From Paludibacteraceae bacterium (lineage in GTDB: Bacteria; Bacteroidota; Bacteroidia; Bacteroidales; Paludibacteraceae), in NCBI GenBank assembly GCA_024399835.1, contig JAKSNK010000012.1, positions 1 through 48,999 of the forward strand: a stretch of DNA of 48,999 bases, written 5' to 3'. Positions 7,823 to 15,595 of the stretch are shown here, piece by piece (within the stretch, counting starts at the first letter, position 1; each line of letters begins with the position of its first letter). Made by a program: the position numbers and the translations under genes. The notes under the pieces were generated by a model. It saw nothing but the letters and a program-made list of their open reading frames with translations, was not told where the DNA came from and did no database searches.

Positions 7823-7851
7823 GCTATTCCTATTCTTGTGTAATTAGAATA

Positions 7852-7884
7852 CAAAAGTACTATTTTTTTTTGATATTTCACAAT
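7852..7884 (-). promoter_or_regulatory. Promoter of the AraC-EamA-phosphatase operon
   Basis: Read on the minus strand, TACTTTTG (7859-7852) is preceded at 21 bp by a TTG-containing element near 7884-7881. It lies about 30 bp upstream of the AraC start. Confidence 0.6.
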
Positions 7885-7977
7885 CTATTTGTACTTTTTA
7901 TGGTCTAAATATGTATTTTTTTTCCTTTTGAACATTAAATACTACAAATAGGACATCGCTATATGAAAAAAATGTAG

Positions 7978-7985
7978 TATTTTTG
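7978..7985 (+). promoter_or_regulatory. -7 element for the lipoprotein/RND efflux operon
   Basis: TATTTTTG matches the TAnnTTTG element, 41 bp before the ATG at 8027. No good TTTG is seen 19-21 bp upstream, which would suit an activator-dependent promoter. The 7823-8026 gap otherwise holds only A/T-rich divergent regulatory DNA. Confidence 0.5.
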
Positions 7986-8026
7986 CACTTGCTTAATGCA
8001 AAATATACATCTTAAACTATTTATTT

Positions 8027-8500
8027 ATGCTGAAATCAAAGTTTGCAATGTCGTTGGTAGTATGCGCCGTGACATTAGTGAGTTGTTCTGAATCCAATTC
8101 TATACGAATGCTGACAGGTGATTATTCGTATAAGACGAGTGGTACTGTAGTAGTGGGCGATAGTGTGTCTATGACGCTTCTATTGCCTAACGAAATAGGA
8201 CAATTGTCCATTGTCAGTTTGCATAATAAAGCCACTAACGACTCGGTTTTGCTCACTTTTAATCCATTGGGCGGACAAGTCTTTACGACTACGGGAGTTG
8301 TTTGTGGAAATAAAATAGAGGTTCAGCCCTTTCAACGATATATCCAGGTGGATTTGGCAGATTTTTTAGTGGATATATCGGGTGAAGCGACTCAACAAGA
8401 TGATGTTGTTGTTTTTCGCTGGAAGTATGCAGGTAAGGGTCAACTGCTGCAAGTTCCTCTCGTGAGTGAGGATGTTATGACGATTGCGAAAATCAATTAG
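8027..8500 (+). CDS. Small predicted lipoprotein of unknown function
   Basis: A 157-residue protein with a signal peptide and lipobox LVSC near residue 20, so it is probably anchored in the outer or inner membrane facing the periplasm. The rest is rich in short beta-strand-like segments (for example SYKTSGTVVVGDSVSMTLLL) and probably folds as a beta sandwich or small barrel. I do not recognise a family. It is the first gene ahead of the RND pump, 36 nt upstream of the adaptor gene, and likely shares its transcript. A role in sensing or accessory function for the pump is inferred from position only. Confidence 0.75.
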   Translation: MLKSKFAMSLVVCAVTLVSCSESNSIRMLTGDYSYKTSGTVVVGDSVSMTLLLPNEIGQLSIVSLHNKATNDSVLLTFNPLGGQVFTTTGVVCGNKIEVQPFQRYIQVDLADFLVDISGEATQQDDVVVFRWKYAGKGQLLQVPLVSEDVMTIAKIN

Positions 8501-8536
8501 ATATTAAATGTTAAGACTAGATATTGAATTAAATAT

Positions 8537-9580
8537 ATGAGAAGTAGGTATATACAATATGCAGTACTCTCCCTTTGTACCTGTGGACTGATAGGATGTC
8601 AACTAAAGCCCACAGAGAAGGAACAAGAGCGTATTTTCCCTGTAGATATACAATACATAGATACCATTTCGTGTGTGCATACGCATACATACGTAGGTAA
8701 TATAGAGGAATCAAGTTCGTTGCAACTCTCGTTTCCCACGGGTGGAAGACTGACCCGAATCTGTGTGCAAAACAATCATTTTGTTCAAGAAGGGCAATTG
8801 TTAGCACAAGTAGATGCTACGCAGGAAACCAGTATGCTGCAAGCGGCTCAAGCCAAGTTGCTCCAAGCCAAAGATGGCTATGTCCGGGCTGAACAGGTTT
8901 ATCGTGACGGGGGATTGACGGAACTCAAGTGGGTAGAGATAGGAACGAATCTTAAGGAAGCCCAATCCTCTGTAGCAGCACTTGAAAAGCGAGTAAAAGA
9001 TTGCAACCTTTATGCTCCAAGTAGTGGTGTCGTTTCCTCTATTCAAGGTAGTGTCGGTGAGAATGTGGCTCCAAATCAAGTAGTTCTGACCTTGTTGAAT
9101 ATCAACGGAATGAATGTGTCGTTTACCGTTTCCGAAAAAGATATTTCATCTATTTGTTTAGGCGATACGGCAATCATGACCGTCTCGGCATTGGGCGATA
9201 TGGAAATGCGCGGTATAGTTACTGAAAAGAAACTAACGGCTGAACCACTTTCGCATGCTTATGTCGTAAAAAGTAGAATTTTGTTACCTGATTCGTTGCG
9301 TCATGTTCTATTGCCTGGCATGGTGGCGAAGGTGCGTTTGACAACTCAAGCGACCAAGGGGTATATGTTACCTGCACATTGTGTGCAACTAATGCCTGAC
9401 GGAACGATGGTTTGGGTCGTACAAGACGGTAAGGTGCAACGCCGGATGGTGTCTAATTGTATCTTTATCAACGAGTTTGTCATGGTACAGGATGGACTGA
9501 ACAGAGGGGATAGTGTAGTTGTATCCGGGCAACATAAGTTGTTTTCCGGTGCACGGGTTCAAATTAACGAAAAGCGATGA
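8537..9580 (+). CDS. RND efflux periplasmic adaptor (membrane fusion protein)
   Basis: A 347-residue HlyD/AcrA-type adaptor. The signal peptide has a lipobox-like LIGC, giving a lipid-anchored periplasmic protein. Then come a split biotinyl-lipoyl domain (FPTGGRLTRICVQNNHFVQE and later YAPSSGVVSSIQGSVGENVA), an intervening alpha-helical hairpin of about 60 residues, a beta-barrel domain and a membrane-proximal domain ending near HKLFSGARVQINEKR. Adaptors of this kind bridge the inner-membrane RND pump to the TolC channel. Its stop overlaps the pump gene by 4 bp, and the helical hairpin is short, as in many Bacteroidota adaptors. Confidence 0.93.
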   Translation: MRSRYIQYAVLSLCTCGLIGCQLKPTEKEQERIFPVDIQYIDTISCVHTHTYVGNIEESSSLQLSFPTGGRLTRICVQNNHFVQEGQLLAQVDATQETSMLQAAQAKLLQAKDGYVRAEQVYRDGGLTELKWVEIGTNLKEAQSSVAALEKRVKDCNLYAPSSGVVSSIQGSVGENVAPNQVVLTLLNINGMNVSFTVSEKDISSICLGDTAIMTVSALGDMEMRGIVTEKKLTAEPLSHAYVVKSRILLPDSLRHVLLPGMVAKVRLTTQATKGYMLPAHCVQLMPDGTMVWVVQDGKVQRRMVSNCIFINEFVMVQDGLNRGDSVVVSGQHKLFSGARVQINEKR

Positions 9581-12500
9581 GGAAGCAGAAACGCAACCAT
9601 ATTGAGAATGCCATGACCAATCACGGACTGATCTTTTTTATTGTGTCCGTATTGGTGGCTCTTGGTTTATGGAGTTTGCCACATCTCAACAAAGACGAAT
9701 TCCCACAATTCACTATTCGTCAGGGAGTAATTGCTGCCATTTACCCGGGTGCTACAGCCGAGGAGATAGAGTTGCAAGTAACGCAACCATTGGAGGAGTT
9801 CCTGTTTACATACGAAGAAATAGACAAGCAGCATACACATTCAGAGACACGAGACGGGGTGGTGTATATCTTTGCCGATTTGCGTAATGATGTAGAGCGC
9901 AAAGATGAGGTTTGGGCAAAGATCCGTGCCGGACTGAATCTTTTCAAGTTGACCTCTCTCCCCCAAGGTGTGCTGCAAGTGGTGGTCGTAGATGATTTTG
10001 GCGCAACATCCAGTATATTGCTTGCTGTAGAGAGCGAAGAGCGTAGTCCGCGTGAATTGGAAGATTACACTCGCGAATTGGCAAGTCGATTACGGACGAT
10101 TCCCGAAATGGGAAATATCAAGATTTTAGGTCAGCAAACTGAAGAAATCGCGGTTGAGATTGATGCCAATCGCCTGTCGGTATATGGTATAGACCAAAAG
10201 ACGATGTTGGCGCAAATGGCATTGCAAGGTTTTCGTACTATCGGCGGTTCGATAGGCAATACGAATACTATGATTCAGGTAGCATTGCCGTATCGGACGG
10301 AAGAGGAAGTTGAAAACCAAATTATATTCAGCAACCCGGTGGACGGCAGTGTTGTGCGTGTCAAAGATATTGCTACCGTCACACGCAGATATGCCGGTAG
10401 CTCCAAGTTCGTAGATTTCTATGTTTCTGACTCTCTGAATGCACATGTCTCGAAGGCGTCGTCTCTAATTGTTGATATTCAGATGGTGCCCGGAAATAAT
10501 ATTGTGGATTTTGGGGAGAAAGTGGATAAGATACTTACGGAAGCGCGAACTTCGTTGCCACAAGACCTGCAGTTTCATCGTATTACAGACCAGCCCAAGG
10601 TTGTTAATGATTCCGTATGGTCTTTTATGGGGGATATCGGGCTATCAATGTTGGTCGTTATAGCCGTAATGTTGCTTTTATTCCCCATTAAAACCGCTTT
10701 AGTGGCAGGTCTGGGTGTACCTATCTGCACGATTATCACTTTCGCGTTGTTGTATTTTGCCGGTATTGAACTCAATACGGTCACATTAGGTGCCCTGATT
10801 GTGGTATTGGGCATGATTGTAGATAACTCCGTAATCGTAGTGGATGGCTATTCCAATACATTGGAACAAGGACATTCGCGTTGGTATTCGGCTGCAGTAT
10901 CTACGAAAGAACTATTTGTACCGATGGTAGTGGCAACCTTCTCCATATCGGGAATGTTCTTCCCGATGACGAAGATTATTACCGGACCGTTAGGAGAGTT
11001 TATTCAGTCCTTCCCATGGACTATTTGTTTTGCCCTTGGGGTGAGTATTTTCTATGCTGTTTGGGTTACACCATATTTGGCTACGCGTATGATAAAACGC
11101 AAAACAGAAGCCGATATGAATGTGATAGAACGAGGGCAAAATGTTTTCTTCGGTTGGTTGCAACGCGGGTATCATGCCTTGTTGGCATTGTGCTTCCGTT
11201 TCCCGTGGCTAACAATAGGCATAACGCTGGCATCCTTGATTTTGGGCGTTTGTCTATTTACGCAGCTTAATGTGCAGATGATGCCCAAAGCAGAGCGCAG
11301 TTGTTTCGCAGTGGAGATTCACCTGCAAGAGGGAAGTTCGCTGAGCGAAACGGCAGTGTTGAGTGATTCATTGGCTCGTATGCTGGTTACGGATAGCCGC
11401 ATCACCTCCATTACCAATTTTGTAGGACAGGCATCTCCGCGTTTTCATGCTACCTATACTCCACAAATGGCAAGTGACAACTATGCACAATTTATAGTCA
11501 ATACCAGTTCGCAAAAAGCTACGGCTGATTTGCTTGCCGAATTGACACCATGTTATGAAAATTATTTTCCTAATGCGTATATTCGTTTTAAGCAGATGGA
11601 TTATCAAGCCGTGAAGAACCCTGTGGAAGTATATCTCAAGGGTGATGATTATGCGGTACTAAGCGAGGTGGCAGATTCGCTGCGCAGTTATCTCGGATCA
11701 CAAAATGAAGTTACATGGGTACATGACGATTATTCTGAATGTGTACCATCTATACGGATTCGTTTGCGTGAAGATGAAGCACAGCGTTTAGGTGTCACTC
11801 AAGCGATGCTTTCTCTTTATCTCAATAGCATGCTTGGCGGACAGACACTCACCACTTTGTATGAGGGTGAACATGCCATTCCCGTGGTACTCTATACCGA
11901 GGGGGCTAACAGGTTGGATTATGATGCCTTGGGTGACCAATTGGTGCCAACCGCATTTCCTAATGTGTGGGTACCACTACATCAAGTGGCTGATTTGGAA
12001 CCGTCGTGGCATCACAGTAATCTGACACGCTGGAATAGTGAACGCACTATTACGGTAGGTTGTGATTTGAGTGGTAACACATCACAGCCCGTGGTGCAGA
12101 AGAAAGTAGAACAATGGTTTGAACAGCATTATCCTATTCTTCCTGAGGGTGTGCGTGTGGAATACGGGGGACTATTGGCAGTCAATAATTCCTGCATCCC
12201 ACAGATTGTAATGGCTATCTTGGCAGCCATTGCGGTCATGTTTATCGTGCTACTTTACCACTTTAAGAAAGTAAGTATATCGCTTCTGACTTTATCCAGT
12301 TGTCTATTGACCTTGTTTGGCGCATTTTTAGGGTTGTACATTTTTGATTTGGACTTCTCCATAACAGCCGTATTGGGCATCGTGGCATTGATTGGCGTGA
12401 TAGTCCGCAATGCAATCATGATGTACGAGTATGCTGAAGAACTGCGTTTTGAGCACCATGAGTCGGTACATGATGCGGCATTTGACGCCGGTCTGAGGCG

Positions 12501-12687
12501 CATGCGCCCGATTTTCTTGACTTCTGCCACTACTGCCTTGGGTGTCATTCCAATGATTATTGCACATACTTCGCTATGGATGCCTCTTGGAGTAGTCATC
12601 TGTTTGGGAACGTTCTTTACTTTGCCTCTTACACTGACTTTCTTACCTGTAATATATTGGAAAGTATATGAGAAAACGACAGCTTAA
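9577..12687 (+). CDS. RND-family efflux permease (AcrB/HAE1-like)
   Basis: A 1036-residue inner-membrane pump with the standard arrangement. TM1 lies near residues 15-35, followed by a large periplasmic porter loop to about 335. Then come TM2-TM6 with the signature VVLGMIVDNSVIVVDGY in TM4, a second periplasmic loop (about 555-860) and TM8-TM12 ending in TFLPVIYWKVYEK. It would use the proton gradient to expel drugs, bile salts or other amphiphiles through the adaptor and TolC partner. It overlaps the adaptor by 4 bp and the TolC gene by 20 bp. The length and motif pattern fit hydrophobe pumps better than heavy-metal pumps, but the substrate is not determined. Confidence 0.95.
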   Translation: MRKQKRNHIENAMTNHGLIFFIVSVLVALGLWSLPHLNKDEFPQFTIRQGVIAAIYPGATAEEIELQVTQPLEEFLFTYEEIDKQHTHSETRDGVVYIFADLRNDVERKDEVWAKIRAGLNLFKLTSLPQGVLQVVVVDDFGATSSILLAVESEERSPRELEDYTRELASRLRTIPEMGNIKILGQQTEEIAVEIDANRLSVYGIDQKTMLAQMALQGFRTIGGSIGNTNTMIQVALPYRTEEEVENQIIFSNPVDGSVVRVKDIATVTRRYAGSSKFVDFYVSDSLNAHVSKASSLIVDIQMVPGNNIVDFGEKVDKILTEARTSLPQDLQFHRITDQPKVVNDSVWSFMGDIGLSMLVVIAVMLLLFPIKTALVAGLGVPICTIITFALLYFAGIELNTVTLGALIVVLGMIVDNSVIVVDGYSNTLEQGHSRWYSAAVSTKELFVPMVVATFSISGMFFPMTKIITGPLGEFIQSFPWTICFALGVSIFYAVWVTPYLATRMIKRKTEADMNVIERGQNVFFGWLQRGYHALLALCFRFPWLTIGITLASLILGVCLFTQLNVQMMPKAERSCFAVEIHLQEGSSLSETAVLSDSLARMLVTDSRITSITNFVGQASPRFHATYTPQMASDNYAQFIVNTSSQKATADLLAELTPCYENYFPNAYIRFKQMDYQAVKNPVEVYLKGDDYAVLSEVADSLRSYLGSQNEVTWVHDDYSECVPSIRIRLREDEAQRLGVTQAMLSLYLNSMLGGQTLTTLYEGEHAIPVVLYTEGANRLDYDALGDQLVPTAFPNVWVPLHQVADLEPSWHHSNLTRWNSERTITVGCDLSGNTSQPVVQKKVEQWFEQHYPILPEGVRVEYGGLLAVNNSCIPQIVMAILAAIAVMFIVLLYHFKKVSISLLTLSSCLLTLFGAFLGLYIFDLDFSITAVLGIVALIGVIVRNAIMMYEYAEELRFEHHESVHDAAFDAGLRRMRPIFLTSATTALGVIPMIIAHTSLWMPLGVVICLGTFFTLPLTLTFLPVIYWKVYEKTTA

Positions 12688-14041
12688 TATTATATTTATT
12701 TGTGTCTTTGTGTGCGTAGCCAACACAACGATAGCGCAATCATTGTCGTTGGACAGTTGCTTGCGGTTGGCAGAGCAGAATAATCGCGATTTGGCGCGGT
12801 CAGCACTCTCCGTAGAGAAAGCACAACAGGTGCGTGCCGAAGTGCGCACGAAGTATTTCCCACAAGTCAATTTGACGGGAATGGGCTTTCACTCCCTCAA
12901 GCCACTCGTGCAAGTAGGAGTAGAGGATGTCCCCAATGCTACCGCAAGGGATATACTGAATACGCTATATGCTAATTATGGTGCTGCATTAGGACTGGAC
13001 AAGACAATCGGTTTTATGCAGCATGGTGTAGTAGCAACCGTCTCGGTACTACAACCAATCTATATGGGAGGAAAGATTGTAACCGGCAATAAATTAGCAC
13101 AATTGGGCGTTGAGGCAGAGCGTCTGCAAGCAGATATTCAACACCGAGACATATTGCTGAGCGTGGAAGAAAGTTATTGGTTAGTAGTCAATCTGGAAGC
13201 CAAACATCAGACAGTTCAGTCGGTGAGTTTGCTGCTTGACACTTTGCATACGATGGTAAATAGTGCAGTCAATGCAGGGCTGGCATTGCATAATGATTTG
13301 CTAATGGTGGAAATGCGTCAGGACGAATTGGCAGCCCAAACGCTGCAACTCAATAACGGCATAATACTGGCTCGCCGGGCACTCTTTCAAAGTATAGGCA
13401 TTGCCTATTCTGATACGCTGCAATTGAGTGATACGATAAGTTGTAAGCAGGATACTTTATCTTCGTCGGTAGATTCCCGTCGTCCTGAATCCGAACTACT
13501 TTCGTTGCAAGTTCACGCAGAGCAACTAAAACGGCGAATGATTTTGGCAGATGCCTTACCACAAGTGGCTTTAGGAGGTATCTATGGCTATATGAATTAT
13601 CTGGCACCCTTTTCGCAAAGTGGCGGTAGTCAGTTTGTTACCACCACTCAAAATAAGTATTTGAACGGTTTTGTAGGTGTGACGGTTCGTGTTCCTTTAA
13701 CCGACTGGTGGGAAACGGGACATAAACTAAAAGAACACGAGATAATGATTCGTCAAGCAGAATTGCAGCAGAAAGATTTGGAAGAAAAGATGCGATTGCA
13801 GGAGCAGCAGGCATTTGACCATGTAATGGAAAGTGCTGCACTAATTAAACAATACGAACATTCGTTGCAACATGCCCAGGAGAACTTGCGTCTCGCGCGA
13901 GTAAATTATCAAGCAGGAATGATGACTATATCTGATTTACTGCAATCTCAATCGTTGTTGCTGCAAGCGCAAAATAACCTTACTGATGCGCTTATACAAC
14001 ACCGTATCGCCTATCGCACCTATTGGGCATTAAGGCAGTAG
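12668..14041 (+). CDS. TolC-family outer-membrane efflux channel
   Basis: A 457-residue protein with an N-terminal signal peptide (cleavage probably after TTIAQ) and two related outer-membrane-efflux repeats of long amphipathic helices. The pattern SLDSCLRLAEQNNRDLARSA opens the first repeat, and a helix rich in Gln/Leu (QAELQQKDLEEKMRLQEQQ) marks the second. Three such proteins would form the trans-periplasmic tunnel used by the RND pump encoded immediately upstream. The start codon lies 20 bp inside the pump gene, so translation is coupled. The 3' end converges on and overlaps the PAP2 gene by 22 bp, with no terminator between them. Confidence 0.93.
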   Translation: MRKRQLNIIFICVFVCVANTTIAQSLSLDSCLRLAEQNNRDLARSALSVEKAQQVRAEVRTKYFPQVNLTGMGFHSLKPLVQVGVEDVPNATARDILNTLYANYGAALGLDKTIGFMQHGVVATVSVLQPIYMGGKIVTGNKLAQLGVEAERLQADIQHRDILLSVEESYWLVVNLEAKHQTVQSVSLLLDTLHTMVNSAVNAGLALHNDLLMVEMRQDELAAQTLQLNNGIILARRALFQSIGIAYSDTLQLSDTISCKQDTLSSSVDSRRPESELLSLQVHAEQLKRRMILADALPQVALGGIYGYMNYLAPFSQSGGSQFVTTTQNKYLNGFVGVTVRVPLTDWWETGHKLKEHEIMIRQAELQQKDLEEKMRLQEQQAFDHVMESAALIKQYEHSLQHAQENLRLARVNYQAGMMTISDLLQSQSLLLQAQNNLTDALIQHRIAYRTYWALRQ

Positions 14042-14856
14042 TTTTTGTTACGGCGGATAAGATTCCAATTCCAAAAGGCAGTATTTTCAATCTTCGGTAC
14101 GGCGTAGAGTAGGGCAATGGTGGTGCCAACACCGATGACTGCTCCGCCGAGGATGTCTTCGGCAAAGTGCTGATTGAGATAGATACGCGAATAGGCCCCC
14201 AAAACCGCCAACAAGAAGCAAAAGAGGTCTATAAGGACATACCAACCTCTAATTCGACCGTCGGTCGACCGTCGGTCGACTGTCGGTAAACACCCTACTA
14301 ACTGCTGCTTCATCCTTCGACTCGCCGTCGGCTCGCCGTCGGCTCGCCGTCGGCAAACACCCGTACAGATATCGGTCCATTCACAGAGAACAATCGCCAA
14401 TGTCAAAAACAGAGCAAAAAAAGTAGTCGTATGTCCGCTGGGGAAGGAATACCATTGACTCAATTCCACTCCGTCCACAAACTGCAACTGTATATCCGGC
14501 GCATAACGCGAAAAATACAAATACGGGCGGTCGGTATTGAAAATATACTTGACAATCTGTCCAACCAATCCACTTAACAAAACATCCGCCAACAAGAAAG
14601 AAGCCCAACCTGCCTTATAAAAAAGGAGTAGGGCAACAATCACATAAGGCACCCATTCGCCGACATGCGTGTAAGCAGCATAGAAACAATCTTCAAAAGG
14701 CGTATGCGTGGCATTGAGGCGCAGATGCAAGTCAATCTTGTCGTAATAACCGATACAGCAAAGAAGACCGATGCAGAACACCAGCGACAGCAGAACAAAA
14801 ACCCCGCTATATTTAATCCACTTTTTCTCCAAGAGTATTGTATAAATCACCGTCAC
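14020..14856 (-). CDS. PAP2-family phosphatase with an in-frame repeat insertion
   Basis: A 278-residue membrane protein with five or six helices and a complete PAP2 active site: KYIFNTDRP (KX6RP), FPSGH and SRIYLNQHFAED (SRX5HX3D). The family dephosphorylates lipid phosphates such as undecaprenyl pyrophosphate or phosphatidylglycerol phosphate at the periplasmic face. Between PSGH and the SR motif sit about 40 extra residues, including CRRRADGEPTASRR and GCLPTVDRRSTDG, encoded by the family A repeat (14254-14363). They fall in a loop between helices and spare the catalytic residues. The annotated ATG lies 44 bp inside the preceding surface-protein gene; a TTG eight codons later (LEKKWIKYSG) is an alternative start. 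Confidence 0.88.
   Translation of the reverse strand: MTVIYTILLEKKWIKYSGVFVLLSLVFCIGLLCCIGYYDKIDLHLRLNATHTPFEDCFYAAYTHVGEWVPYVIVALLLFYKAGWASFLLADVLLSGLVGQIVKYIFNTDRPYLYFSRYAPDIQLQFVDGVELSQWYSFPSGHTTTFFALFLTLAIVLCEWTDICTGVCRRRADGEPTASRRMKQQLVGCLPTVDRRSTDGRIRGWYVLIDLFCFLLAVLGAYSRIYLNQHFAEDILGGAVIGVGTTIALLYAVPKIENTAFWNWNLIRRNKNYCLNAQ
14254..14363. repeat. Family A repeat inside the PAP2 coding region
   Basis: Three 11-bp units of the TCGACCGTCGG type (14254-14286) are followed by AAACACCCTACTA. After an 18-20 bp spacer come three CTCGCCGTCGG units (14321-14353) and another AAACACCC. The stretch is read through on the minus strand in the PAP2 frame, adding PTVDRRS- and RRRADGEPT-like peptides. 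Confidence 0.85.
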
Positions 14857-15595
14857 GCATGATGTACATGTTGCCGTCGTGCATTACTTTTCTTGCACTC
14901 TCATCGTCTCGGAAAGGATTGTCCATCTGACTTTCTCCCGTGAGGTTGAGTCGGCAAGAGCGTAGCCATTGTCCATTTGGCATCAGTACCAATACTTCGA
15001 TGTATTGGTTGGGTTCAAAGCCGGCATTCTGATAATAGATAGACTGACTTTGTTCGGGCTTGAGTTCTCCGTCAATGAGCCACTGATACCCGCGTATGTC
15101 GTATTGCTGAATGGCAGCAAGTGTGACACCGACCACATTGTCGTATTTTTGGTGCATGATAGAGTTCGGGAGCCGTACGAAGATAGAAATGGGGAAGGAC
15201 AAAGTCTGCATGCAGATAGGATCGTGCACTTCGATATGTCCGTTAAGAATACCCGGTTCAAACTCGCTGACATTGAGCAAGAAATAAGTATAGTCGGAAG
15301 AAACGGTCATTTCAAATTCCCGTTGCTCACCATGCAGATTGGTGACAAAGACGGCGCGGTCAATCTCTCCCTTATGGAAGAAGAAGTCAATGAGAATGGA
15401 AGTTTGTCCGTCGCACTCAGGATCAACCTCGGTCGGTACTTCCAAATCAAGGCAATAGACGATATTGATATGGTAATTGACGACGCTATCGCAGTTTTGA
15501 CTGTTCATGTAGGTATAAGAACGGTCGGCTGTCTCGTAAATCCATTCGCCGTTGAGCAGGAAGGAGTCCTTGGCAGTAATCTCAAGGTCGGTCGG
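14813..15595 (-). repeat. Homogenised C-terminal module, copy 1
   Basis: About 783 bp match 17502-18284 at a constant offset of 2689 bp. By eye, roughly the first 675 bp carry only one difference, a synonymous Val codon change three codons before the stop. A handful of substitutions appear in the last ~110 bp, and similarity then drops abruptly. This indicates recent duplication or gene conversion. Confidence 0.9.

Noticed and set aside
14254-14363. Insertion sequence or transposon remnant
   Set aside because: No transposase frame, no target-site duplication that I could identify, and the structure is a tandem 11-bp palindromic array.
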